Of a stretch of 38,480 nucleotides of DNA, positions 7,808 to 16,129 are shown in pieces (within the stretch, counting starts at the first letter, position 1; the number at the start of each line of letters is the position of its first letter). The translations under genes and the position numbers were made by a program. Below the pieces are notes generated by a model. It was not told the origin of the DNA. It ran no database searches and worked only from the letters and a program-made list of their open reading frames with translations. The DNA lies in contig NZ_BPQL01000081.1 in the NCBI RefSeq assembly GCF_022179225.1, positions 1-38,480 of the forward strand, in the 5' to 3' direction. The DNA is from Methylobacterium goesingense. GTDB lineage: Bacteria; Pseudomonadota; Alphaproteobacteria; Rhizobiales; Beijerinckiaceae.

Positions 7808-8740
7808 TCAGATCGTTCCGGTCGGCTCCTCCACCAGGGCCAGGAGCGTCCGGCGCAGCCAGCGATGGGCGGGGTCGTCGTCGTAGGAGGCGTGCCACAG
7901 CATCGAGATCGCCACATCCTCCAGATCCACCGGGGCCGGGCTCACGGTGAGGCCGAGCGCCCCGGCGAAAAAGGTCGCGAGCCGGGCGTGCATCGTGGTC
8001 AGCACGGGCGCGCTGCGCACCAGGAACGGGACCGCCAGGAAGCGCGGCGTCGTGACCGCCAGGGTCCGGCTGCGCCCGAGGCGGGCGAGCGCGTCGTCCA
8101 CCACCCCGTGCGCGGTCTCCTTGAGGCTGGTCAGCACGTGGGGAAAGCGCAGGTAGTCATCCAACGAGATCGGCGGCGCCAGGCCGAGGAGGTCGGCATT
8201 GAACACGCAGAGGTAGCTGTCGCGGTAGAGCAGGCGCTGCTTGTGGTGGGTCTGCCCGTCCGTGAAGAAGCCGATGCCGAGGTCGACCCGGTCGGCATCG
8301 AGTTCCTGCAGGATGCGGATGCTGTCGATGGAGCGCAGGAGCAGGCTGATGCCCGGCGCCTCCGCGCGCAGGTGGGCGAGGAGGCGCGGACCGATCAGCA
8401 CCTCGGCGCTGTCGGGCAGGCCGATGGTGAAGGTGCGGGTCACCGTGCGCGGATCGAAGGCGTCGTCGCGCCGCACGAGGGCCTGGACCTGCCGGAGCAG
8501 GGTCCGCACCGGCTCGGCCAGCGCCAGCGCCCGCGGGGTCGGACGCATGCCCTCGGGCGCACGGGTGAGGAGTTCGTCGGAAAAGAGCGTGCGCAGGCGG
8601 GCGAGGCTGCTGCTCATCGCCGATTGCCCGATACCGATGCGGGCGGCGGCCCGGGTGACGCTGCGCTCGGCCAGCAGCGCGTCGAGGGCCACCAGCAGGT
8701 TCAGGTCGACGCGGGAAAGATCGATGTGATCAATCGTCAT
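7808..8740 (-). CDS. LysR-family transcriptional regulator
   Basis: A 310-residue LysR regulator. The winged helix-turn-helix is at the N-terminus (DLNLLVALDALLAERSVTRAAARIGIGQSAMSSSLARLR with LFSDELLTR). A NodD/LinR-like substrate-binding domain follows (FTIGLPDSAEVLIGPRLLAHLR, VDLGIGFF). I used the ATG at 8740 (MTIDHIDLSRVDLN). It is divergent from the L-asparaginase gene, with 179 bases between the starts. LysR proteins usually act from such divergent promoters, so control of the asparaginase gene is the simplest inference. The effector is unknown. Confidence 0.92.
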   Translation of the reverse strand: MTIDHIDLSRVDLNLLVALDALLAERSVTRAAARIGIGQSAMSSSLARLRTLFSDELLTRAPEGMRPTPRALALAEPVRTLLRQVQALVRRDDAFDPRTVTRTFTIGLPDSAEVLIGPRLLAHLRAEAPGISLLLRSIDSIRILQELDADRVDLGIGFFTDGQTHHKQRLLYRDSYLCVFNADLLGLAPPISLDDYLRFPHVLTSLKETAHGVVDDALARLGRSRTLAVTTPRFLAVPFLVRSAPVLTTMHARLATFFAGALGLTVSPAPVDLEDVAISMLWHASYDDDPAHRWLRRTLLALVEEPTGTI

Positions 8741-8853
8741 GGTCGCCTCTGCGTATCGGATCCGGGCCGACTGCGCAGCATCGACGCCCCGGAGGCAAGG
8801 GCGGTGCGCCGTGACCGCGCGCCTGCCCGGGCATTGAGCGAGGGCGGCCGTGA

Positions 8854-10032
<1,179 letters not shown>

Positions 10033-10042
10033 GCGGCGTGGG

Positions 10043-10078
10043 TCGACGGCGGACGCTTCAGGAAGTGTCCGCCGTCGA
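10043..10078 (+). terminator. Long hairpin terminator after ansB
   Basis: TCGACGGCGGAC (10043-10054) is exactly complementary to GTCCGCCGTCGA (10067-10078). Within the apparent loop, CTTC pairs with GAAG, so the stem is nearly continuous. It starts 10 bases after the ansB stop and has no T-run. Confidence 0.7.
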
Positions 10079-10221
10079 TCCAAAGCTCCCGGTCACGCGA
10101 GGAGACGACCCGCCCGCGAACAGACTTCGGAGCAGCACACAGCCCGCGCCCGAACCGCAAGATCGGTCGAGCAAGCCATGCCCGTGTGCGCCTAGCTGGT
10201 CGCGCCACGAAGGTCGGGACG

Positions 10222-11103
10222 ATGAGTGCAGCGCTGCGAAACTACCACGCCCGGATGCGGAGGGTGCTGGATCACATTGATCGGCACTTGGACGACGATC
10301 TGGACCTGGAAACGGTCAGCGCCATCGCGGCTTTCTCGAAGTTCCACTTCCATCGGCAGTTCACGGCGACCTTCGGGTTGTCCGTGCACCGCTACGTTCA
10401 GCTTGCTCGCCTGAAGCGCGCTTCATACCGGCTGGCCTACAGGGACGCCCAAAGCGTCACGGAAATCGCGATGGATGCCGGCTACGACGCACCAGACGCC
10501 TTCGCCCGTGCCTTTCGGCAACGATTTGGGCAGTCGCCGTCGTGTTTCAGCAAGGCTCCCGACTGGGGATCGTGGCTTGCGGCCTTCGGGCCTCTCGACA
10601 ACGCGAGGAGCCAGCTCATGCTGAGATCATTCGATCCCGACGACGTGACGATCCGCGATGTGCCATCGACGCGGGTGGCGATCATGGAGCACCGCGGTGA
10701 TCCGGCGACGCTCGGTGCCACCGTTCGGCGATTCATCGAATGGCGGAAGGCCGCTGGCTTGCACCCCAGCACGAACCCGACCTTCAACGTCTGGCGGTCC
10801 GAGCGGCGTCCCGCGTCGCCGGCCGACTATAGCGTTGACCTCTGTGTCGGAACCGACGAACCGATCGCGGAGAACGGGACGCCAATCAGGGTCGGCGAAA
10901 TTCCCGGCGGACGCCGCGCGGTGCTGCGGGTCGTTGGCAACACCGACAATCTGGAACCTCCCGCACGCTATCTCTATCGCGAGTGGCTCCCGGCCAGCGG
11001 CGAGGCGGCGGGGGATTTCCCACTCTATTGCCGGCGCCTTTCGTTCTTCCCGGAGATGCCGGAGCACGAAGCGGTCGCGGAGGTGTTCCTGCCGCTGAAG
11101 TAG
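10222..11103 (+). CDS. AraC-family regulator with GyrI-like effector-binding domain
   Basis: A 293-residue regulator. Residues 1-105 carry the AraC double helix-turn-helix (LDHIDRHLDDDLDLETVSAIAAFSKFHFHRQF, then SVTEIAMDAGYDAPDAFARAFRQRFGQSP). The C-terminal half, from VTIRDVPSTRVAIMEHRGDP on, is a GyrI-like small-molecule-binding domain ending AVAEVFLPLK. This layout is like Rob- and BmrR-type multidrug sensors. The ATG at 10222 follows aaggtcgggacg. GC content looks lower than in neighbours (34 of 60 and 38 of 60 in two lines counted) and it contains less typical codons, so recent acquisition is possible. No obvious target lies next to it. Confidence 0.9.
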   Translation: MSAALRNYHARMRRVLDHIDRHLDDDLDLETVSAIAAFSKFHFHRQFTATFGLSVHRYVQLARLKRASYRLAYRDAQSVTEIAMDAGYDAPDAFARAFRQRFGQSPSCFSKAPDWGSWLAAFGPLDNARSQLMLRSFDPDDVTIRDVPSTRVAIMEHRGDPATLGATVRRFIEWRKAAGLHPSTNPTFNVWRSERRPASPADYSVDLCVGTDEPIAENGTPIRVGEIPGGRRAVLRVVGNTDNLEPPARYLYREWLPASGEAAGDFPLYCRRLSFFPEMPEHEAVAEVFLPLK

Positions 11104-11207
11104 CTCTGCGTTAAGGCGGCGTGTCTCGCTTCCCCGCCTGGTTCTCCCCCCTCCCCGACCTCAGCCGATGCACCGGGCCGGCAACGTGGGATGCACGCGG
11201 CCGGCTC

Positions 11208-12128
11208 TCACGTCAGCAGATACCGTTCCGGCTCCAGGGGCGGCGGCGCGGTCTCGCCCAGAGCGTCGAGGACGATGCCGTCGATGGTGTGCAGGAGGGC
11301 GTCCAGCGGCAGGTCGTTGGGCGCCAGGCCGAAGGGCTCCTCCAGTTCGTCGCCGAGGGCATCGAGGCCGAAGAAGGTGTAGGCCACCAGGGCCGCGGCC
11401 ACCGGTGTCGCCCAGCCGAGGGAGGCGGCCAGTCCGAAGGGCAGCAGCAGGCAGTAGACCCAGGCCGTGCGGTAGAGGAGCAGGGTGTAGGCGAAGGGCA
11501 GCGGCGTGTTCTGGATGCGCTCGCAAACCACCTGGACCTGCGCCAGGGCGGCGATCTTGTGCTCCAGGGCGGCGAGGAGAACATCGGTGAGGGCGCCCCG
11601 GCGATAGGCGTCCGCGAGATCGCCGGTGAGCCCGGCCAGCACGGCGTCCGCAGCGCTCGGGTGGCGGGCCAGCGCATCGGCTTCCCGGGCCGGAAGCCAG
11701 GGGCCGGCGGCCGCATTCGGCGCGCCCCCGCGCAGCTGCGCGTGCAGGGCATGCGCGAAGGCCGAGAGACGCCGGAGGCAGCGCCCGCGCAGGACCTCCT
11801 CGGTCTCGCCAGGCAGCAGAGCGTTGAGGAGCCGGGCGAGGCCGCGCGCCTCCACCACGAGGCTGCCCCAGGCGCGACGGCCCTCCCACCAGCGGTCGTA
11901 GCAGGCGTTGTTGCGAAAGCTCAGGAAGATCGACAGGGCGAGGCCGATCAGCGTGAAGGGACCGACCCCGGCCGTGATCGGAAACGCCTCGGGCCAGCGC
12001 CGCTCGGCCGCCACCACGACCACGGCCACGAGGGTGATCCCCAGGACCTTGAGGGCGACCTGGGGCAGGATCGATCCGCGCAGGGTGAACAGGATGTCGA
12101 ACAGGCTCGGGCGCGAACGGACGATCAT
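11208..12128 (-). CDS. Bestrophin-family chloride-channel-like membrane protein
   Basis: A 306-residue membrane protein of the bestrophin/RFP-TM family. Signatures are FLSFRNNACYDRWWEGRRAWG, the QNTPLPFAYTLLLYRTAWVYCLLLPFGL region, and FFGLDALGDELEEPFG near the C-terminus with its acidic cluster. Hydrophobic segments fall around residues 22-40, 55-75, 212-235 and 240-262. Bacterial members form pentameric anion or cation channels in the inner membrane. The ATG at 12128 overlaps the stop of a five-codon reading frame made by the adjacent 14-bp repeat, and there is no clear ribosome site of its own. Translation may therefore be coupled to that leader. The gene stands alone between the AraC regulator (convergent) and a palindrome-rich gap. 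Confidence 0.9.
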   Translation of the reverse strand: MIVRSRPSLFDILFTLRGSILPQVALKVLGITLVAVVVVAAERRWPEAFPITAGVGPFTLIGLALSIFLSFRNNACYDRWWEGRRAWGSLVVEARGLARLLNALLPGETEEVLRGRCLRRLSAFAHALHAQLRGGAPNAAAGPWLPAREADALARHPSAADAVLAGLTGDLADAYRRGALTDVLLAALEHKIAALAQVQVVCERIQNTPLPFAYTLLLYRTAWVYCLLLPFGLAASLGWATPVAAALVAYTFFGLDALGDELEEPFGLAPNDLPLDALLHTIDGIVLDALGETAPPPLEPERYLLT

Positions 12129-12185
12129 CGGGCAGATTTCATGAGACAGCTTTCATGAGACAGCTTTCATGAGACAGCTTTCATG
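12129..12185 (-). repeat. 14-bp tandem repeats forming four ATGA-linked mini reading frames
   Basis: The unit TTTCATGAGACAGC occurs at 12137-12150, 12151-12164 and 12165-12178, with a partial copy to 12185. On the minus strand ATGs begin at 12184, 12170, 12156 and 12142. The first three read M-K-A-V-S-stop and the fourth M-K-S-A-R-stop. Every TGA overlaps the next ATG as ATGA. The last one overlaps the bestrophin ATG at 12128, so five starts are spaced exactly 14 bases apart. Shine-Dalgarno sites are not evident. Confidence 0.85.
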
Positions 12186-12279
12186 GGGCGTCGAGCCTGG
12201 GGCATCGAGCGCGTTGACCGGAGCCGCCGCGAGGGTCGCGCGGTGATGCGGAACGGCTGCCCTTGGTGCCACGCCGGTG

Positions 12280-12307
12280 GTCGTGCATCGGCATGCCGAT
12301 GCACGAC
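12280..12307. repeat. Perfect 28-bp palindrome
   Basis: GTCGTGCATCGGCA (12280-12293) is followed directly by its exact reverse complement (12294-12307). There is no spacer, so it favours a DNA-binding site or a cruciform rather than an RNA hairpin. It lies in the 332-base gap (12129-12460) between the starts of the 14-bp repeat and the end of the CoA transferase gene. No supported gene is in that gap. Confidence 0.8.
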
Positions 12308-12460
12308 GGCCTGCTCCCGGCGAGCCGATCCTTCGAGACGCGGATCGACGGCCACCTGGCCGTCGACATCACCGTCGCGGCGGCGCTCGCCGGACTGATC
12401 GCCGCCTGTCGGGGCTTCCTCGAACCGGCCCCGCGAACCGCATCGCCGGTGCCTCCGCGT

Positions 12461-14434
12461 TCACGCCGCCGAGGCGATCGCCGTGGAGGCGCGCCGGATC
12501 TTGCCGGCGCCGTCCAAGAAGGCGTGGGCATCCTCCTTGCGCTCGAAGACGTGGGGCGCGACGCCGCGCCGGGTCAGTGCCTCCTCCATCTTGAGGCGCA
12601 GGAAGGCGCTGGTCGCGTAGCGGGTGGTGGTGAGGTAGTAGTTCGCCTGCAGGTATTGGATCATGTGCGCGTAGTCGTCGTACAGGTTCTCGTTGATGCG
12701 GAACCCGTCGTGATTGACGACGGTGTTGACCCGCTGACCGGCCTTCTTGCAGGCCCCCACGAGAACCAGCCGCAGGTCGTCGAGGTCGCTCTTGGCCCGA
12801 GCGTGCCAGCCCTCCAGGTTCACGAACAGGATGTTGCGCTCGGAATCGTAGCTCACCCGCTCGGCCAGGTTGAGGTTGAGGAGGTCGGCGAGGAGTTCCA
12901 TCGGCTCCTCGCGGAACAGGCGGGCATCCATTAGCATCGGCTGCTTGATGATCGGCCGGAAGCCCATATGGGGCAGGATGTCCCGCTCGATGTCGATGCC
13001 GGGTGCCACCTCGATGAGTTCCAGGCCCTCGTCGGTGAGCTGGAAGACGCAGCGCTCGGTGACGTAGATCACCGGCTGCGACCGCATCTGCGCGTAGTGG
13101 CCGCTGAAGGTGATCTGCTCCACCTGCGGCAGGAACTTCTGCGAGCGGCCTTCCGTGACGATGCGGAGCTTGCCGTCCTCGATCACGGTCTCCAGGCCGC
13201 CCACCGTGAAGGTGCCGGCGAAGACCACCGAGCGGGCGTTCTGGCTGATGTTGATGAAGCCGCCGCAGCCGTTGAGGCGGCCGCCGAACATGCTCGTGTT
13301 GACGTTGCCGTGCTGGTCGCACTCGGCGAGCCCGAGGCAGGTCATGTCGAGGCCGCCGCCGTCGTAGAAGTCGAACATCTGGTTCTGGTCGATGACGCAG
13401 TCGGCGTTCGTGGCCGCGCCGAAGCTCGAGCCGGAGGCGAGCACGCCGCCCACCGCGCCGGCCTCGGTGGTCAGCGTGATGTAGGGCGTGACCTTCTCCT
13501 CGTTGGCCACCGCCGAGATGCCCTCGGGCGCGCCGACGCCGAGGTTGACGACACCGTTCGGCGGGAGTTCGAAGGCGGCGCGCCGGGCGATGACCTTGCG
13601 GGCGTCGAGGGGCATCTTCTTCATGCCGCTGACGGGGACGCGGATCTGGCCGGCCAGCGCCGCGTCGTGCTGCACGCCGTAGTTCATGCGGTGCATCTCG
13701 GGCTCGGCCAGCACCACGCAATCCACCAGGATGCCGGGCACGCGCACGTCCTTCGGCAGCAGGAAGCCGTCATCGACGATGCGCTCCACCTGCGCGATGA
13801 CGATGCCGCCGTTGTTGCGGGCGGCCATGGCCTGGGCGAGGCAGTCCAGGGTCAGGGCCTCCTTCTCGAAGGAGATGTTGCCCGACGGGTCGGCCGAGGT
13901 GCCTCGGATGAAGGCGACGTCGATCTTGGTGGCGGTGTAGAACAGCCATTCCTCGCCATCGACCTCGACGAGCTTGACGATCTCGGCCTCCGTCGCGGTG
14001 TTGACGCGGGCGCCCCCGTGGCGCGGATCGACGTAGGTGTGCAGGCCCACCTTCGAGAACAGGCCCGGCTGGCCGGCCGCGCAGGCCCGGTAGAGCTGCG
14101 AGATCACGCCCTGGGGCAGGTTGTAGCCCAGGATCTTGTTCTCCTGCGCGGCCTTGGCGACCTTGGGCATGCGGCCGAAATTGGCGGCGATGACGCGCTT
14201 CAGCAGGCCCTCGTGGTGCAGCCGTCCGGTGCCGAGGCCTTTGCTGTCGCCCGCCCCGGCCGTCATGATCAGGGTGAGGTCACGGGGGGCGCCGGTCTCG
14301 ACGAAGCGCGTCTCCAGGGCGGCGTGCAGGGCTTCGGGAATGCAGCTCTGGACGAAGCCCGTCGTGGTGACCACGTCGTTGTGCCGGATCAGCGCGATCG
14401 CCTCGCCGGCCGTGATGACCTTGTTTTTCTTCAT
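12461..14434 (-). CDS. Acyl-CoA:acetate/3-ketoacid CoA transferase (large, single-chain)
   Basis: A 657-residue fused CoA transferase moving CoA between short-chain acids. The N-terminal (alpha-type) half has DVVTTTGFVQSCIPEALHAAL, LTLIMTAGAGDSKGLGTGRL and FIRGTSADPSGNISFEKEAL. The C-terminal (beta-type) half has VVNLGVGAPEGISAVANEE, the TTEAGAVGGVLASG stretch that should hold the catalytic glutamate, and GLAECDQHGNVNTSMF. This is like YdiF/propionate CoA-transferase but about 120 residues longer. The extra C-terminal region (from about MLMDARLFREEPMELLADLL) is of unknown role. I chose the ATG at 14434, preceded by ggaggacgacc. Two palindromic TGCAATGCAA sites lie 140-175 bases upstream and probably regulate it. 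The exact acyl substrate is not predictable. Confidence 0.88.
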   Translation of the reverse strand: MKKNKVITAGEAIALIRHNDVVTTTGFVQSCIPEALHAALETRFVETGAPRDLTLIMTAGAGDSKGLGTGRLHHEGLLKRVIAANFGRMPKVAKAAQENKILGYNLPQGVISQLYRACAAGQPGLFSKVGLHTYVDPRHGGARVNTATEAEIVKLVEVDGEEWLFYTATKIDVAFIRGTSADPSGNISFEKEALTLDCLAQAMAARNNGGIVIAQVERIVDDGFLLPKDVRVPGILVDCVVLAEPEMHRMNYGVQHDAALAGQIRVPVSGMKKMPLDARKVIARRAAFELPPNGVVNLGVGAPEGISAVANEEKVTPYITLTTEAGAVGGVLASGSSFGAATNADCVIDQNQMFDFYDGGGLDMTCLGLAECDQHGNVNTSMFGGRLNGCGGFINISQNARSVVFAGTFTVGGLETVIEDGKLRIVTEGRSQKFLPQVEQITFSGHYAQMRSQPVIYVTERCVFQLTDEGLELIEVAPGIDIERDILPHMGFRPIIKQPMLMDARLFREEPMELLADLLNLNLAERVSYDSERNILFVNLEGWHARAKSDLDDLRLVLVGACKKAGQRVNTVVNHDGFRINENLYDDYAHMIQYLQANYYLTTTRYATSAFLRLKMEEALTRRGVAPHVFERKEDAHAFLDGAGKIRRASTAIASAA

Positions 14435-14574
14435 GAACGGGTCGTCCTCCGCATCCCCGCGTCGGCGAAGCACGACAGGTCTCGACCTGCCGGAAGGCGC
14501 GCATGGGGAAGTCTTGTTCTCGGGCGGAAGCGTAAAGTCCCGCGCGAAGCTTCGCAAGGGCACGACAAGTGTCG

Positions 14575-14607
14575 TTGCAATGCAATTTTATCTTGGTGCA
14601 ATGCAAA
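14575..14607 (-). promoter_or_regulatory. Paired palindromic operator sites before the CoA transferase gene
   Basis: TTGCAATGCAA (14575-14585) and TGCAATGCAAA (14597-14607) each contain the dyad TGCA-A-TGCA, and the shared TGCAATGCAA cores are 21 bases apart, two helical turns. They lie in an AT-rich island upstream of the CoA transferase. TGC-N-GCA-type dyads are bound by PhaR, and TTTGCAA-type sites by short-chain fatty acyl regulators (ScfR/RamB type). Which protein binds here is inference. Confidence 0.45.
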
Positions 14608-14708
14608 TTTTTCAATCATGCCTCAAACTGAACTGGAGGCCCGCCTGAAAAAGATTTCACGGCGCCTTCGCGGGCGGGCACGGGGACGGGCCAATGCCTT
14701 CGTACCCG

Positions 14709-14733
14709 CCAAGATTATTCAAAATAATCTTGG
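14709..14733. repeat. AT-rich perfect inverted repeat (11-bp arms, 3-bp centre)
   Basis: CCAAGATTATT, CAA, AATAATCTTGG. It is 28 bases past the stop of the histidine kinase gene (minus strand) and at the upstream edge of the CoA transferase gap (14435-14761). It may serve as a terminator stem for the kinase operon, but it lacks a T-run. Its AT content in GC-rich DNA suggests a protein-binding site as an alternative. Confidence 0.6.
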
Positions 14734-14761
14734 GCAAGCTCTCCTGTGCATCGCGTCATCG

Positions 14762-16129
14762 TCAGGCCAGCAGGTAGGTGAGGAGCGCCCGCAGCTGCGC
14801 CGGGCGCACCGGCTTGTGAACGAGTTGCGCCCCCAGGGCGGCGACCTCCGCCTCGATCTCGGGCGAATGGTTGGCAGTCGTGACGATGACGGGCCGGCGC
14901 AGGCCCGTCCGCGCTTCGAGATGCGTCGCCACGCCGAGGCCGCAGGCGCCGTTGTCGAGGTGGTAATCGAGCACCAGCAGATCCGGCAGCGTCATGCCGG
15001 CGGCCAATGCCGCCTCGACCCCGGCGAGGTCCCGGTGGACGCAGACCTCGGCGTCCCAGGCCCGCAGGAGGCGCTCCAGCGCGTCGGCGGTGGGCGGGTC
15101 GTTCTCGACCACGAGGACGCGCGCCCCCGTGAGCCGGGTCGCCACCGGCGACATCGCCACCGCGCGCTCCGGGGCCGTACGGCTCACCGGCAGGGTCAGG
15201 GCCATGCGGGTGCCGTGCCCGACCCGCGAGGCGAGTTCGAGGGGATGGTCGAGGGCCAGCGCCATCCGGCGCACGATGGAGAGGCCGAGGCCGAGGCCGG
15301 GCTCACCCCCCTCCCCCTCCGCGCCGCCCCGGAAGAACTCCTCGAACACGAGGTCCTGCTCGGCCTGCGCGATGCCGCAGCCGGTGTCGAACACCTCGAT
15401 GCGGCAGGACTCCCCGGATGCCTGCCCCCGGCGGCGGACCGCCACCAGCACGCCGCCCCGCCGGGTGTAGCGGATCGCGTTCGAGACGAGGTTCTGCACG
15501 ATGCGCTGGAGCAGCAGGGGGTCGCTCGCCACCACGAGGTCGGGACCGCGTACGGCCAGGCGCAGGCCCTTGCGTTCGGCGAAGGGCCGGAAGCTGGCAA
15601 TGATGCCGGCCAGCAGGTCGGTGAGCGCCACCGGCTTGATCGCCGGGCGCACCACGCCCGCATCGAGCTTCGAGATGTCGAGGAGGGTCTTGATCAGGTC
15701 CTCGATGATCTGGAGCCCGCGCTCGATCTGGCCCGAGATCGCCAGCGCCTCGGTGCCCAGGGCGAGGTCGGCGAGCGCGGAGGCCGAGAGCCGCGCGGCA
15801 TTGAGAGGCTGGAGAAGGTCGTGGCTCGCCGCCGCCAGGAACCGGGTCTTCGAACGGTTGGCGTTCTCGGCCTCCTCCTTGGCCGCCACCAGGGCCGCGT
15901 TGGAGCGCTCCAGGCGGTGCATCAGCCCGGTCAGTTCCTCGGTGCGCGTGCGGACGCGGCCCTCCAGCATGGTGGCGGTCTGAAACAGCGAGTAGGCCCC
16001 GCCCTGCTGGTCCATGCTGCGCTCGACATGGGCCATCAGGGCGGCGTTGATCCGCTCCAGCTTGGCGATGCGCCGCCGGGCCTCGTCCGCGTCCAGCGGG
16101 GGGCTCGCGGAATCGGGTGGACGCAGCAT
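14762..16129 (-). CDS. Hybrid sensor histidine kinase, partner of the upstream FIST protein (NahK-like)
   Basis: A 455-residue soluble hybrid kinase. Order: an N-terminal coiled-coil region (residues 15-95), a dimerisation/phosphoacceptor domain with H103 in AASHDLLQPLNAARL, an ATPase domain (N-box QNLVSNAIRYT, DTGCGI, GLGLGLSIVRRM), and a receiver domain with D388 in LLVLDYHLDNG and a closing KPVRP lysine. There is no membrane segment and no PAS domain, so the signal must come from a partner. The ATG at 16129 shares a base with the stop of the FIST gene (TGATG), showing translational coupling. The HDLLQPLNAARL box and FIST partner match the NosP-NahK pairs known in Pseudomonas. The likely output is phosphotransfer to the divergent response regulator. 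Confidence 0.9.
   Translation of the reverse strand: MLRPPDSASPPLDADEARRRIAKLERINAALMAHVERSMDQQGGAYSLFQTATMLEGRVRTRTEELTGLMHRLERSNAALVAAKEEAENANRSKTRFLAAASHDLLQPLNAARLSASALADLALGTEALAISGQIERGLQIIEDLIKTLLDISKLDAGVVRPAIKPVALTDLLAGIIASFRPFAERKGLRLAVRGPDLVVASDPLLLQRIVQNLVSNAIRYTRRGGVLVAVRRRGQASGESCRIEVFDTGCGIAQAEQDLVFEEFFRGGAEGEGGEPGLGLGLSIVRRMALALDHPLELASRVGHGTRMALTLPVSRTAPERAVAMSPVATRLTGARVLVVENDPPTADALERLLRAWDAEVCVHRDLAGVEAALAAGMTLPDLLVLDYHLDNGACGLGVATHLEARTGLRRPVIVTTANHSPEIEAEVAALGAQLVHKPVRPAQLRALLTYLLA

Noticed and set aside
12137..12185. CRISPR-like array from the 14-bp repeats
   Set aside because: The repeats are directly abutting with no spacers and far too short.
12263..12460. A possible short plus-strand gene (MPMHDGLLPASRSF...) starting in the 28-bp palindrome
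   Set aside because: It has no ribosome site and runs on into the antisense of the CoA transferase gene without a stop; the hydrophobic patch alone is not convincing.
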